NCBI RefSeq assembly: GCF_002115725.1
Contig: NZ_JFKD01000010.1
Span: forward strand, 1-64,000
Length of the DNA stretch: 64,000 nt
DNA from: Marivita cryptomonadis
Lineage (GTDB): Bacteria > Pseudomonadota > Alphaproteobacteria > Rhodobacterales > Rhodobacteraceae
Direction: 5' to 3'
Positions 35,788 to 44,556 of this stretch are shown here, piece by piece. The notes below the pieces were generated by a model. It did not search any database and had not been told where the DNA came from. It saw nothing but the letters and a program-made list of their open reading frames with translations. How positions within the stretch are numbered: the first letter of the stretch is position 1; every line of letters starts with the position of its first letter. The translations under genes and the position numbers were made by a program.

Positions 35788-36564
35788 TTAGTCCTCTTGG
35801 ACAGACACGCTCTGTGCAACGAACTCCGCCTGACCAAAGATGTTGAGGAACGCGACGCTGGCCGCATCTGCGCCAACACCGATCCGTGCAATGTCTGCGG
35901 ACGACGCCATGCCCGTCGGATCGACGAGATGCCATGCGCCACCCAGATATACCTCTGCTACCGCATGGAAATCCGGCGGCGTCACGCCCGGTGCATAGAC
36001 ACTGGCAAAGCGCGCGGGGATCGTCGCGGCGCGGGCCAGTGTCACCAGAACATGGGCGTAGTCGCGGCAAATGCCTTGGCGTTGCACGAAACTGTCCAGA
36101 GCAGTGGTCTGTGCATTGCTGACGCCCGGTACATATTGAAAGGACCGCTCGATCCAGTCGCGCATCGAAGTGATTTGTGCACCGCCTGAAAGATGGCCGA
36201 ATTCGGCGGCCACAAAGGTTTGGAACTCATCAGATGGGCAATAGCGCGATGGCATGAGGTAGCGCACAGTTTCGCCCGGCAATTGGTGTGGTGGCGTTGC
36301 GGGCAGAGCGCTCAGGTCAGTGACAGGGCGGTCGATCTGGATGTTGGCGCTGTAGTCGCATTGGAACAGTCCATTGGCGCGCAGCCAAATCCGTTGGCCC
36401 AGCCCGTCATCGGCGGCGATCCGCGAGATGTTCTCGACCTTGGAAAAATCGATCCGGGTTTGTCTGACGATTTGGTCCACCTGATCTGCGACCTCGATCT
36501 GCAAAAGCAGATCTGTGGGCTGGGACAAACGATATTGCAGTTGCACGTCGATACTCAGGATCAC
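35788..36564 (-). CDS. Transglutaminase-like cysteine protease family protein
   Basis: 258 residues. The transglutaminase core triad is visible: Cys in RQGICRDYAHVL, His in PPDFHAVAEVYL and Asp in WHLVDPTG. An N-terminal beta domain precedes it, as in the family often found beside alpha-E and circularly permuted ATP-grasp proteins, which are not present here. GTG 36564 has GGAAAG about 8 bases upstream. Likely a cytoplasmic peptidase or amidase of unknown target. Confidence 0.85.
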   Translation of the reverse strand: MILSIDVQLQYRLSQPTDLLLQIEVADQVDQIVRQTRIDFSKVENISRIAADDGLGQRIWLRANGLFQCDYSANIQIDRPVTDLSALPATPPHQLPGETVRYLMPSRYCPSDEFQTFVAAEFGHLSGGAQITSMRDWIERSFQYVPGVSNAQTTALDSFVQRQGICRDYAHVLVTLARAATIPARFASVYAPGVTPPDFHAVAEVYLGGAWHLVDPTGMASSADIARIGVGADAASVAFLNIFGQAEFVAQSVSVQED

Positions 36565-36639
36565 GGCGGGCTTTCCAAATTGAAGATGTGGTGACGGGTT
36601 GGGCGCGTTTAGTCTGCGATAGCCCGCAACGCAAACACT

Positions 36640-37416
36640 CTAATCGTTGGATTTATCGCCATGCCGTATGAAGGGCGAATAGCTTGGTTTGTCGGCGCGC
36701 AATCGTCCCATGTCATCGAAGTCTTCATCACGATTGAAGGCGAGCAGTGCATGGGAGTCTAACCCTGCGATGACGCTGTGCTGCGCTTTCAGGGTCGCCT
36801 CAAGGCGCGTGGTCAATTCTGCCTTGCGGTCGCCGCGGTGATAGCCGTGAACACCATGTACAACGACAGGCTCAAGCACGTCGAACCCCAAGTACCGCAG
36901 CGTATAAGCCGTCGGCCAAAGTAGCAGCCGGACGTCGCCTTCCTTGCCGTTGAAAGCGCTTTCGTCCGCTTGCGATCCTGTGGTCACACACATCAAAACG
37001 CGCCTTCCTTGAAACAAACCGGTATCGAACCGCTTGTCTACGTCGTGCAATGCTCCGTGCTGGAATGTGCGGTCGAACCATCCCTTGAGAATGGCTGGCG
37101 GGGCGAACCACCAGAGCGGAAAATGCAGAACAATGCGGTCGGCTTGTCGGATTTTCTCCACTTCTATCGCCGCATCAATCGGCGTGGTCGCAGCCGTGGC
37201 CGCAGCTTCCTGCGCCTTGAGGGGGTCGAACGGTGTACCATCGGGCCAGTCGGTGTAATGCGAAGCCTTCTCCACTGCATCGAACCCCATCTGGCATAGG
37301 TCGGATCGCAAAACCGTATCACCTTGCGCGCGCGCAGCCGCTTCGGTCGCGTCGGACCATGCACCATTGAACGAACGCCGTTCGGGATGCGCCAGAACGA
37401 TCAGAGTTGTTGGCAT
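36640..37416 (-). CDS. Flavodoxin-fold NAD(P)H:quinone oxidoreductase-like protein
   Basis: 258 residues. TLIVLAHPERRSFNGAW is the FMN/FAD-binding start of the KefF/MdaB/NQO1-like family, and VLHFPLWWFAPPAILKGWFD is the conserved flavin-contact block. These enzymes reduce quinones or similar electrophiles by two electrons. It stands alone between two leftward genes and no regulator is adjacent. Confidence 0.85.
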   Translation of the reverse strand: MPTTLIVLAHPERRSFNGAWSDATEAAARAQGDTVLRSDLCQMGFDAVEKASHYTDWPDGTPFDPLKAQEAAATAATTPIDAAIEVEKIRQADRIVLHFPLWWFAPPAILKGWFDRTFQHGALHDVDKRFDTGLFQGRRVLMCVTTGSQADESAFNGKEGDVRLLLWPTAYTLRYLGFDVLEPVVVHGVHGYHRGDRKAELTTRLEATLKAQHSVIAGLDSHALLAFNRDEDFDDMGRLRADKPSYSPFIRHGDKSND

Positions 37417-37467
37417 ATGTCGGGCCTTCCAGGGCAGGGCGGTCGCGCCACCGTTTCGCCCAAGACC

Positions 37468-38811
37468 CTAGCGCAGTTTCTTGAGGATGTTCAAAGAGGC
37501 ATAGCCATCAGGAATATCGCCAATGGATGTCTGATACGCCCGAACCGCATTGATGGTCAGTGGCCCGATCTTGCCGTCGATCTTTTTGGTGTCGAACCCT
37601 TTGGCTGTCAGCAGTCGCTGCATCTCAATGCGTTCGTCAAAGGTCAGCGCGCGATCCTCGCGGGGCCATTCCGATTGGATCGGTCCTGCGCCGATGATGC
37701 GGTCACTTAGGTGACCTACCCCGATCACATAGGCGTCCGCGGTGTTGTAGGTCTCGATCACATCGAAATTCTTGAAGATCAGAAAGGCTGCGCCCTTGGC
37801 GCCTGCGGGCAACAGGACCGAGGCGGACCCGTGATCCGGCACCGCTTTGCCTTTAAGGCCAACGATCCCCATCTTTGCCCAGTCAGACGGCATCCGCAGA
37901 ATGTCCCGGTTGGCAAGCGTGTAGTCGAAGCCTTGTGGTATCCGCACCTCAACCCCCCAAGGCGCGCCCTTGACCCAGCCGTTTTTGGAGAGGTAGTTCG
38001 CGGTGGAGGCCAGCGCGTCGGCGGGATCGTCTGACCAGATGTCGCGCTTGCCGTCACCGTCGAAATCCACCGCGAGAGATTGGTACGAGGTCGGGATGAA
38101 CTGCGTGTGTCCCATCGCGCCGGCCCAACTGCCGGTGAAGTTGTTCAGGCTCACGTCGCCGCTCTGCAGAATTTTCAGCGCTTCGACAAGCTGCTGCTCG
38201 AAGAAATCGCTGCGCCGTGCATCATAAGCCAACGTGGCAAGCGACCCGATTACGGGGTTCGATCCACGGAAGGTGCCGTAAGCGCTCTCCAACCCCCAGA
38301 TCGCAACGATCACATCCTTGTCGACGCCGTATCGCGCCTCGATCCGATCCAAAAGCGCGCCATGTTTGCGTAGCGCAGCTTTGCCATTGTTCACCCGCGC
38401 ATCAGACGCGGCACTGTCAAGATAATCCCAGATTGTCTTGGTGAATTCCGATTGGTTGCGGTCGCGGCGGATGACATCGGCATCGTATTGCACGCCGACA
38501 AAAGCGCGGTCAAAAACCTCGGCGGTGATACCCTGCTGCAAGGCACGATTTCTGAAACTTTTGATCCAATCATCGAACCCCGATTGCGTGGCAGTGGGAA
38601 CCAGCGTTTCGGGCGTAGGTGCCGCAGCTGGGCGAAGGGCAGGACGTAAGGAGTTGCGTGGGGCTGTCAGCGACACAAGTGATACTGCGCTACGGCTGAC
38701 TTCGGCACCAGCGTTGGAACGGCTAACCGGACGGGTCGGATCATCAACCGTCTGGGCCTGTGCCGTGGACCCTATCATTGCCAGAACCGAGGCGATCACT
38801 TGATAACGCAT
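37468..38811 (-). CDS. MltB-type lytic murein transglycosylase with C-terminal peptidoglycan-binding domain
   Basis: 447 residues with a signal peptide (VIASVLAMIGSTAQAQ). The catalytic domain (about 77-370) has the Glu in WGLESAYGTFRG and GAMGHTQFIPTSY, typical of SLT family 3 (MltB). Residues 385-445 form a PG_binding_1 repeat (RLLTAKGFDTKKIDGKIG). It cleaves glycan strands in the periplasm to form 1,6-anhydro ends. There is no lipobox Cys, so it is a soluble form. Confidence 0.93.
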   Translation of the reverse strand: MRYQVIASVLAMIGSTAQAQTVDDPTRPVSRSNAGAEVSRSAVSLVSLTAPRNSLRPALRPAAAPTPETLVPTATQSGFDDWIKSFRNRALQQGITAEVFDRAFVGVQYDADVIRRDRNQSEFTKTIWDYLDSAASDARVNNGKAALRKHGALLDRIEARYGVDKDVIVAIWGLESAYGTFRGSNPVIGSLATLAYDARRSDFFEQQLVEALKILQSGDVSLNNFTGSWAGAMGHTQFIPTSYQSLAVDFDGDGKRDIWSDDPADALASTANYLSKNGWVKGAPWGVEVRIPQGFDYTLANRDILRMPSDWAKMGIVGLKGKAVPDHGSASVLLPAGAKGAAFLIFKNFDVIETYNTADAYVIGVGHLSDRIIGAGPIQSEWPREDRALTFDERIEMQRLLTAKGFDTKKIDGKIGPLTINAVRAYQTSIGDIPDGYASLNILKKLR

Positions 38812-38889
38812 GTTTTTAACCCCTGCTGCTCGTGTCCGTTTGCCGAACTTCGTTCAATCCTAGCGCGACTCGCAGTTTTTGCGAAGGGA

Positions 38890-39597
38890 TCAAAATCGGA
38901 CCAAGCGGTCTCCTGCCGCTTGGTTCAGGTTTTCAAGATAGGTCTTGAGCAATGGCACACGCCCCGGACGGAAGGATCGATCAGTCGCATTCAATTCCAC
39001 CATCCGGTCCAACCGGAACGCCCGGTAATCGTCACGCTTCAGACACCATGCCAAGAGGCAATGTGATTGATCGAAGAGCATGATACTCAGCGGTTTGACC
39101 TCGCGTTGCGTGGCTGTGCCGTGCTTGTCGGTATAGGAAAAACCGACGATCCGTTCATCCCAACAAGCCTCTCGAAGGACGCCCGAGTCGATCGTGGGCT
39201 GAGCAGGTGGGTGGAAACGGTGCGCGACGAGCACTGAGTGGCGCAAGCGATGCGCCTGACTTTCCGGAAGGCGTGCGCGCAGCTTGGTCAACGCGCTTCG
39301 GGCGGCTTCGGCCAGTGCCGGGTCGCCAACCGCAGCAACCTCGCGCAGGCCAAGAACGAGGGCTTCCAATTCGTCATCCTTGAAGCCCAGCGGCGGCAAA
39401 TGCGCGTCCTCGATCAGCGTGTAGCCGAACCCGGCCTCCCCATCGATCACTGCGCCAAGTTCGCGCAGCGTGTCGATGTCCCGGTAGAGCGTTCGCGGGG
39501 ACACGCCGGTCGCATCAGCCAGCTGCGCCGCTGTCACAGGCGCGGGCAGACTGCGCAAAGCTTGCATCAATTGGAACAGGCGATGGGTGCGGCTCAT
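38890..39597 (-). CDS. YafY-type transcriptional regulator, HTH plus WYL domain
   Basis: 235 residues. The N-terminal winged helix (RLFQLMQALRSLPAPVTAAQ, then GVSPRTLYRDIDTLRELGA) is a DeoR-like HTH_11. The WYL-like part is about residues 130-215. It is divergent from a glutathione S-transferase gene, with 82 bases between the starts, and probably controls it and itself. A phased direct repeat lies in that gap. Confidence 0.9.
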   Translation of the reverse strand: MSRTHRLFQLMQALRSLPAPVTAAQLADATGVSPRTLYRDIDTLRELGAVIDGEAGFGYTLIEDAHLPPLGFKDDELEALVLGLREVAAVGDPALAEAARSALTKLRARLPESQAHRLRHSVLVAHRFHPPAQPTIDSGVLREACWDERIVGFSYTDKHGTATQREVKPLSIMLFDQSHCLLAWCLKRDDYRAFRLDRMVELNATDRSFRPGRVPLLKTYLENLNQAAGDRLVRF

Positions 39598-39618
39598 GTC
39601 CTCACCGTTCTACATCTT

Positions 39619-39635
39619 ACTGACAAAAACTGACA
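39619..39635. promoter_or_regulatory. Phased direct repeat, candidate operator for the YafY-type regulator
   Basis: ACTGACA occurs at 39619-39625 and again at 39629-39635, exactly 10 bases apart, so both copies face the same side of the helix. It sits in the divergent gap between the regulator and the GST gene, close to the regulator start. Confidence 0.45.
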
Positions 39636-39679
39636 GTGTGCCGCGCTACTCTGGATGCAGCACTGATTTGGAGGCACGT

Positions 39680-40402
39680 ATGCTTACACTTATCACCTAT
39701 CCCAAAGGCTTGAACGAACCCAGCCTCAGCCCGTTCTGCGTCAAGTCCATGATCCAGTTGGACATGTCGGGTGAAGACTGGCGTCCCGAATTCGCAAACA
39801 CACCCTCAGAGGCCCCGATTGGACGGTTGCCTGCGCTTCGCACACCCGAAGGTCTAATCCCGGAAAGCGGTTTCATTCAGACTTATTTGGAAAAGCGCGG
39901 TGCGGATTTCTATCCTGGTCTGTCATCCAAGGACCGCGTTTTGGGTCACGCGATCATTCGAATGGTCGAGGAACATCTGCGCGTCGCTGTTGCGCATGAT
40001 CGTTGGTTGGACAACCGCTGCTGGGTCAAACTGGTGCCCGTTGCGTTTGGAAGTATTCCGGCACCAATGCGCCCTTTCATCGCCAACATGGTAAGGCGGC
40101 AGGTACGGAATGGGCTGAAAGGGCAGGGCTTTGCCCGGATGACCGAAGATCAGCGTATGCAATGCCTGACGCCCGACCTTAATTGCCTGACCGACATGCT
40201 TTGGGACAAGCGGTTCCTTTTGGCCGACCATCCCACCGCACCCGACACGATTGCCGTTCCAGTCCTTAGCATGCTTGCTGGTTTGCCCGCCGATACTGCG
40301 ATCCGGCGGGCGGTGCGAGGGAACGAAACACTGATGGGATATATCCAGCGCGGCCGCTCTGCACTTTATCCTAAATTTACCCGTTCCGCCGCTGCCGCGT
40401 GA
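39680..40402 (+). CDS. Glutathione S-transferase family protein
   Basis: 240 residues. The thioredoxin-like N-terminal domain has LSPFCVKSM, with a Cys near the usual active-site position, and IPESGFIQTYLE, where GSTs bind the gamma-glutamyl group (ESxxI). The alpha-helical C-terminal domain follows. GGAGG directly before ATG 39680 decides the start. Substrate unknown. Its last 26 bases overlap the 3' end of rnr on the other strand. Confidence 0.82.
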   Translation: MLTLITYPKGLNEPSLSPFCVKSMIQLDMSGEDWRPEFANTPSEAPIGRLPALRTPEGLIPESGFIQTYLEKRGADFYPGLSSKDRVLGHAIIRMVEEHLRVAVAHDRWLDNRCWVKLVPVAFGSIPAPMRPFIANMVRRQVRNGLKGQGFARMTEDQRMQCLTPDLNCLTDMLWDKRFLLADHPTAPDTIAVPVLSMLAGLPADTAIRRAVRGNETLMGYIQRGRSALYPKFTRSAAAA

Positions 40403-42665
40403 CCTTGCGCTTGGTCTTGGCGTCTTTCTTTTTCGCCCTGGCCGCTTTGCGCTTTGGCCCACCCTTGCCCTTGGGGCGTGTCCCGCGCCCCATTCGGCCT
40501 TTGCCAGAGCCTCCCGGGAGTTCTGCGTCCTGAAGTGTCAGCAGCTCCAAAGCGATGCCCCCGGTCACAGGCGCTGCCTCGACCAGTTTGACGGTCACGC
40601 GCTGGCCCAGTCCGATCATGACACCGGTGTCAGACCCCATCAGCGTTCCGGCATCGGCGTCGAAATGGAAATATTCGTTGCCCAAGGACCGGATCGGGAT
40701 CAGCCCATCGGCGCCGGTTTCGTCCAGTTTCACGAACACGCCGAACCGCGCGATGCCACTGATCCGACCTGAGAATTCAGCGCCGATCCGGTCCGACAGA
40801 AAGGACGCCAGATACCGGTCGGTGGTGTCGCGTTCCGCCATCATCGACCGGCGTTCCGTGTCGCTGATGTGCTGTGCTGTGGCTTCCAGCCGGTCAACGT
40901 CCTCTGGTGACAACCCATCTTTGCCCCAGCCATGCGACTTGATCAGCGCGCGATGCACGATCAGGTCGGAATAGCGCCTGATGGGCGATGTGAAATGCGC
41001 GTAGTTCTGCAGCGCGAGGCCGAAATGCCCAAAGTTCTCCGGGTTGTAATAGGCCTGCGTCATCGACCGCAGTGTCGCGAGGTTGATCAGCTCCGCCTCG
41101 TCCGAGCCGGCGGCGTCATTCAATAACCGGTTCAACTGCGCCGTCTTGAGCACTTGCCCCTTGGCCAGCGTCAGCCCTGCGGCCTCAGCGGTTTCACGCA
41201 ACGATTCCAGCTTTTCGGGCGGCGGTTCTTCATGCACTCGGAACAGCAGCGGCGTGCGTTTGGCGATCAGGGTTTCAGCGGCGCAGACATTGGCCAGCAC
41301 CATGAATTCTTCGATCAGCTTGTGCGCATCCAGCCTGTCGGCGAAATTGACCGACTGCACCGTGCCGTCTTCGGCAAGAATGATTTTGCGTTCCGGCAGA
41401 TCAAGGTTCAGCGGTTGACGCCGATTGCGGGCTTCGGCCAAAGCCCGGTAGGCGGCATAAAGCGGGCGGATTACGTCTTCTAACAGCGGGGCTGTCTTTT
41501 CGTTCGGCGTGCCATCCATCGCCTCTTGCACGGTGCGATAGTCCAGCGACGCAACCGACCGCATCAGCCCGCGCTGAAAGCTGTGGCTGATCTTGGTGCC
41601 ATGCGCGTCGACCACCATCCGCACCGCCACACAGGCACGCGGCACGCCTTCGTGCAGCGAACACAAATCGCCGGACAGACGATCCGGTAACATCGGCACC
41701 ACGCGGTCTGGAAAATAACTGGAATTGCCGCGCTTGCGCGCCTCTTGGTCAAGCGCCGATCCCGGCGTTACGTAATGCGACACATCCGCGATGGCGACCC
41801 AGATCACATGGCCGCCTTCGTTCTTGGGATCATCGTCAGGGTAGGCGAGGCACGCATCGTCACGGTCGCGGGCATCCACCGGGTCGATTGTGATCAGCGG
41901 CATGTCCCGCATGTCGGTGCGATCCGAAAGGCCGGCGGGTTTCATTGCGTCCGCCTCGGCGATCACGTCATCGGGAAAGCTGTCGGGAATGCCGTGCTGG
42001 TGAATGGCGATCAACGATACCGCGCGGGGAGCGCTTGGGTCGCCCAGCCGTTCAATGATCCGGGCACGTGGCAGGCCCATGCGCCCGGCGGGTCCGGCCT
42101 GTTCCGCCTCGACCAATTCGCCATCCTTAGCGCCGCCGGTGGCATCTGGGGCGACCATCCATTCCTTGTCCGACCCTTTGTCGATCGCTTTGATCCGCCC
42201 GCCTTCCGAGGATTTGGCAAAGATACCCACCACCTTGCGCGGGTTGGTCCCGATGCGCCGGATCAGTCGTGCCTCGTAATTGTGGTCTTCCTCATGCACG
42301 ACCTGTAGACGCGCAAGGATGCGGTCGCCTTCGCCCAAAGCGGGATCAGAGGCGCGCGGGATCACGAGGATGATCGGCTCCACACCTTCACCATGCCACT
42401 CCAGCGCGCGTGCGAACAGGTCTCCATCCGGCGTCGGTGCCTTCACTTGCAACACGCTCACGGGCGGCAAACGATCCGGGTCACGGTACGTCTTCTTGCG
42501 CTTCTCAAGATGACCTTCGGCCTCCAGCTCTTTCAGCAGGCGCTTGAGGTCAATCCGCGCAGCACCTTTGATGCCAAAAGCCTTGGCAATGTCGCGTTTC
42601 GCGGTGAGTGTCGGGTTGGCGGCGATCCACTCAAGGATGTCCGCCTTTGTCGGCAATTTGCTCAT
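40377..42665 (-). CDS. rnr: Ribonuclease R
   Basis: 762 residues. An N-terminal helix-turn-helix region (ADILEWIAANPTLTAKRDIA), cold-shock domains, the RNB nuclease domain with TIDPVDARDRDDA (metal-binding Asp cluster), an S1 domain (about 640-720), and a very basic tail rich in Lys and Arg (about 730-762) match the family. It degrades structured RNA 3' to 5' and takes part in mRNA quality control. It ends in a tail-to-tail overlap with the GST gene. Confidence 0.96.
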   Translation of the reverse strand: MSKLPTKADILEWIAANPTLTAKRDIAKAFGIKGAARIDLKRLLKELEAEGHLEKRKKTYRDPDRLPPVSVLQVKAPTPDGDLFARALEWHGEGVEPIILVIPRASDPALGEGDRILARLQVVHEEDHNYEARLIRRIGTNPRKVVGIFAKSSEGGRIKAIDKGSDKEWMVAPDATGGAKDGELVEAEQAGPAGRMGLPRARIIERLGDPSAPRAVSLIAIHQHGIPDSFPDDVIAEADAMKPAGLSDRTDMRDMPLITIDPVDARDRDDACLAYPDDDPKNEGGHVIWVAIADVSHYVTPGSALDQEARKRGNSSYFPDRVVPMLPDRLSGDLCSLHEGVPRACVAVRMVVDAHGTKISHSFQRGLMRSVASLDYRTVQEAMDGTPNEKTAPLLEDVIRPLYAAYRALAEARNRRQPLNLDLPERKIILAEDGTVQSVNFADRLDAHKLIEEFMVLANVCAAETLIAKRTPLLFRVHEEPPPEKLESLRETAEAAGLTLAKGQVLKTAQLNRLLNDAAGSDEAELINLATLRSMTQAYYNPENFGHFGLALQNYAHFTSPIRRYSDLIVHRALIKSHGWGKDGLSPEDVDRLEATAQHISDTERRSMMAERDTTDRYLASFLSDRIGAEFSGRISGIARFGVFVKLDETGADGLIPIRSLGNEYFHFDADAGTLMGSDTGVMIGLGQRVTVKLVEAAPVTGGIALELLTLQDAELPGGSGKGRMGRGTRPKGKGGPKRKAARAKKKDAKTKRKVTRQRRNG

Positions 42666-42713
42666 ACATCTCAGGTAGCACGCGGGATGTGGCGCGTCAT
42701 GGCGAAAGTCGCG

Positions 42714-43142
42714 TCAGGTGTCGAAGCGCAGCTCCATCATGCGATGGTCGATTCCGGCATCATCGAAAACGTCGCCATAGGCGGCAAAGCCCAGCTTTTC
42801 GTAGAACCCCAAAGCGTCGATCTGCGCGCCAAGGGCAGCACGGGTGATGCCGGGCGTGTCGCGCAGAACGCCTAACGTCTCGCGCATCAGGGCCGACCCA
42901 ATCCCGTTGTCGCGCAACTCACGCAGAACGCAGACGCGACCGATCTTGCCAGTGTCGCCTTTCACCACGATCCGAGCTGCGCCAACTGGCGAGCCGTTGT
43001 CTGTCGCAAGCAAGTGGATCGCAGTGGCGTCAAGTTCGTCACGCTCCAATTCGACAGGAACGTTCTGCTCTTCGACGAAAACCGTATACCGGATCGCATA
43101 GCAATCGGTCGGATTCGCGACCTTTGAGACGGTCACGGTCAT
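42714..43142 (-). CDS. GNAT family N-acetyltransferase
   Basis: 142 residues. The acetyl-CoA pocket is seen in [20 protein letters not shown] (motif A, with RDNGIG as the R/Q-x-x-G-x-G/A block), and [16 protein letters not shown] is motif B. It resembles the ElaA/YjcF branch. The target is unknown. Its start overlaps the dapE stop by 4 bases (ATGA), so the two are translated together. Confidence 0.88.
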   Translation of the reverse strand: MTVTVSKVANPTDCYAIRYTVFVEEQNVPVELERDELDATAIHLLATDNGSPVGAARIVVKGDTGKIGRVCVLRELRDNGIGSALMRETLGVLRDTPGITRAALGAQIDALGFYEKLGFAAYGDVFDDAGIDHRMMELRFDT

Positions 43143-44287
43143 TGCGCGAAATAATCCTGAAGGATACGGGTGTAGATCGCCTTGAGCTGTACGATCTGCG
43201 CGACCTCGACCCGTTCATCAACCGCGTGCATCGTCTTGCCCACAAGGCCGAATTCCACAACCGGGCAATGGGACTTCACAAACCGCGCATCCGACGTGCC
43301 GCCGGTTGTCGACAGTTCCGGAGTCACGCCAGTTTCTGTCTCTACAGCCTTGGCCACCAGATCCGACAGCGGCCCCGGTGGGGTCAGGAACGCCTCACCC
43401 GAAATCTTGATTTTAACGTCGGTCTTTGTGCCGAACTCTGCATCCACCTTGGCCGCCTCGTCGCGCAGCCAGTAGGACAGACCTTCGCCGGTATGAATAT
43501 CGTTAAAACGAATGTTGATGCAGGCACGTGTCTCGGCGGGGATCACATTGGTCGCGGCATTTCCGGTGTCGATGGTCATGACCGCCAAAGTCGAGGCATC
43601 GAAATGGTCAGTGCCCTGATCCAATTCGTGCGAGGCCAGACAGTCCATCAGCCGCGCCATTGCGGGCATTGGGTTAAGCGCACGGTGGGGATAGGCGGAA
43701 TGGCCCTGTATGCCAGTCACCGTGAACCACGCGTTCATTGACCCGCGCCGCCCAATCTTCATCATCTGGCCCATGTGATCCGGGCTGGTGGGTTCTCCGA
43801 CAAGACAGACGCTCATCTGCTCGTCGTGGGTTTCCATCCAATCCAGCAGCGCCATCGTCCCATCAATCGCATCGCCTTCTTCGTCGCCGGTGATGGTCAG
43901 GATCACTGCGCCATCGGGTGGCGCATCCTGCACGAAATCCACCGCAGCAGCGGCAAAGGCGGCGACACCCGATTTCATGTCGGTCGATCCGCGTCCGTAC
44001 ATCATGCCGTCTTTGGTCTCGGCGCCGAAGGGCGGCATCGTCCATGCGTCAGGATTGCCCAGCGGCACGACATCCGTATGGCCGTTGAATCCGAAAGTTC
44101 GCGCATGACCCTTGTCACCCCAGCGCGCAAACAAGTTGGAGACACCACCGCGATCAACGCGGGTGCAGGTGAACCCGGCGCTCTCCAGCAGGTTTTGCAG
44201 CAAGACCAGCGCGCCGCCTTCCTCTGGGGTAACCGAGGGGCAACGCACAAGCGCAGCGGTCAGGTCTACAGGATTGGTCTCGGTCAT
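43139..44287 (-). CDS. dapE: Succinyl-diaminopimelate desuccinylase
   Basis: 382 residues, M20 metallopeptidase fold. [13 protein letters not shown] gives the first zinc His and Asp, [10 protein letters not shown] the bridging Asp, and [11 protein letters not shown] the general-base Glu and a zinc ligand. It frees LL-diaminopimelate from its N-succinyl form in lysine and peptidoglycan synthesis. dapD, which makes the substrate precursor, is about 4 kb away on the same strand. Confidence 0.95.
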   Translation of the reverse strand: MTETNPVDLTAALVRCPSVTPEEGGALVLLQNLLESAGFTCTRVDRGGVSNLFARWGDKGHARTFGFNGHTDVVPLGNPDAWTMPPFGAETKDGMMYGRGSTDMKSGVAAFAAAAVDFVQDAPPDGAVILTITGDEEGDAIDGTMALLDWMETHDEQMSVCLVGEPTSPDHMGQMMKIGRRGSMNAWFTVTGIQGHSAYPHRALNPMPAMARLMDCLASHELDQGTDHFDASTLAVMTIDTGNAATNVIPAETRACINIRFNDIHTGEGLSYWLRDEAAKVDAEFGTKTDVKIKISGEAFLTPPGPLSDLVAKAVETETGVTPELSTTGGTSDARFVKSHCPVVEFGLVGKTMHAVDERVEVAQIVQLKAIYTRILQDYFAQ

Positions 44288-44375
44288 TGGCTCGGTCCCT
44301 TGTTCCGTCTTGCGCCTTGGCTATCGCCTCTGGTCGGCAGAGGCAAATGTGGCGAAAAGGACTCATTCGGCCAAT

Positions 44376-44406
44376 ATCCTTTCGATACCAATGCTATCGA
44401 AAGGAT
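44376..44406. promoter_or_regulatory. 12-bp perfect inverted repeat in the dapE / Hint-protein divergent gap
   Basis: ATCCTTTCGATA (44376-44387) and TATCGAAAGGAT (44395-44406) are exact complements separated by seven bases. It lies 89 bases before dapE and 151 bases before the Hint-protein gene. No T-run follows on either strand, so an operator or a structured leader is likelier than a terminator. The rest of the 269-base gap is AT-richer than its surroundings and shows no clear gene. Confidence 0.5.
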
Positions 44407-44556
44407 GACACGCGCACCATTTATGCTAACTTCCTATCAATAAGAATAAAATGGCTCGAGGCGGAGCAGTATTCAGTCAGTGGTTCGGCACGGTGAAAAC
44501 ACCGGCCGTGGTTTGTCCGCGTCTGAAAAGATGCCTTGGGCCTCGTCGAGGCAAAG

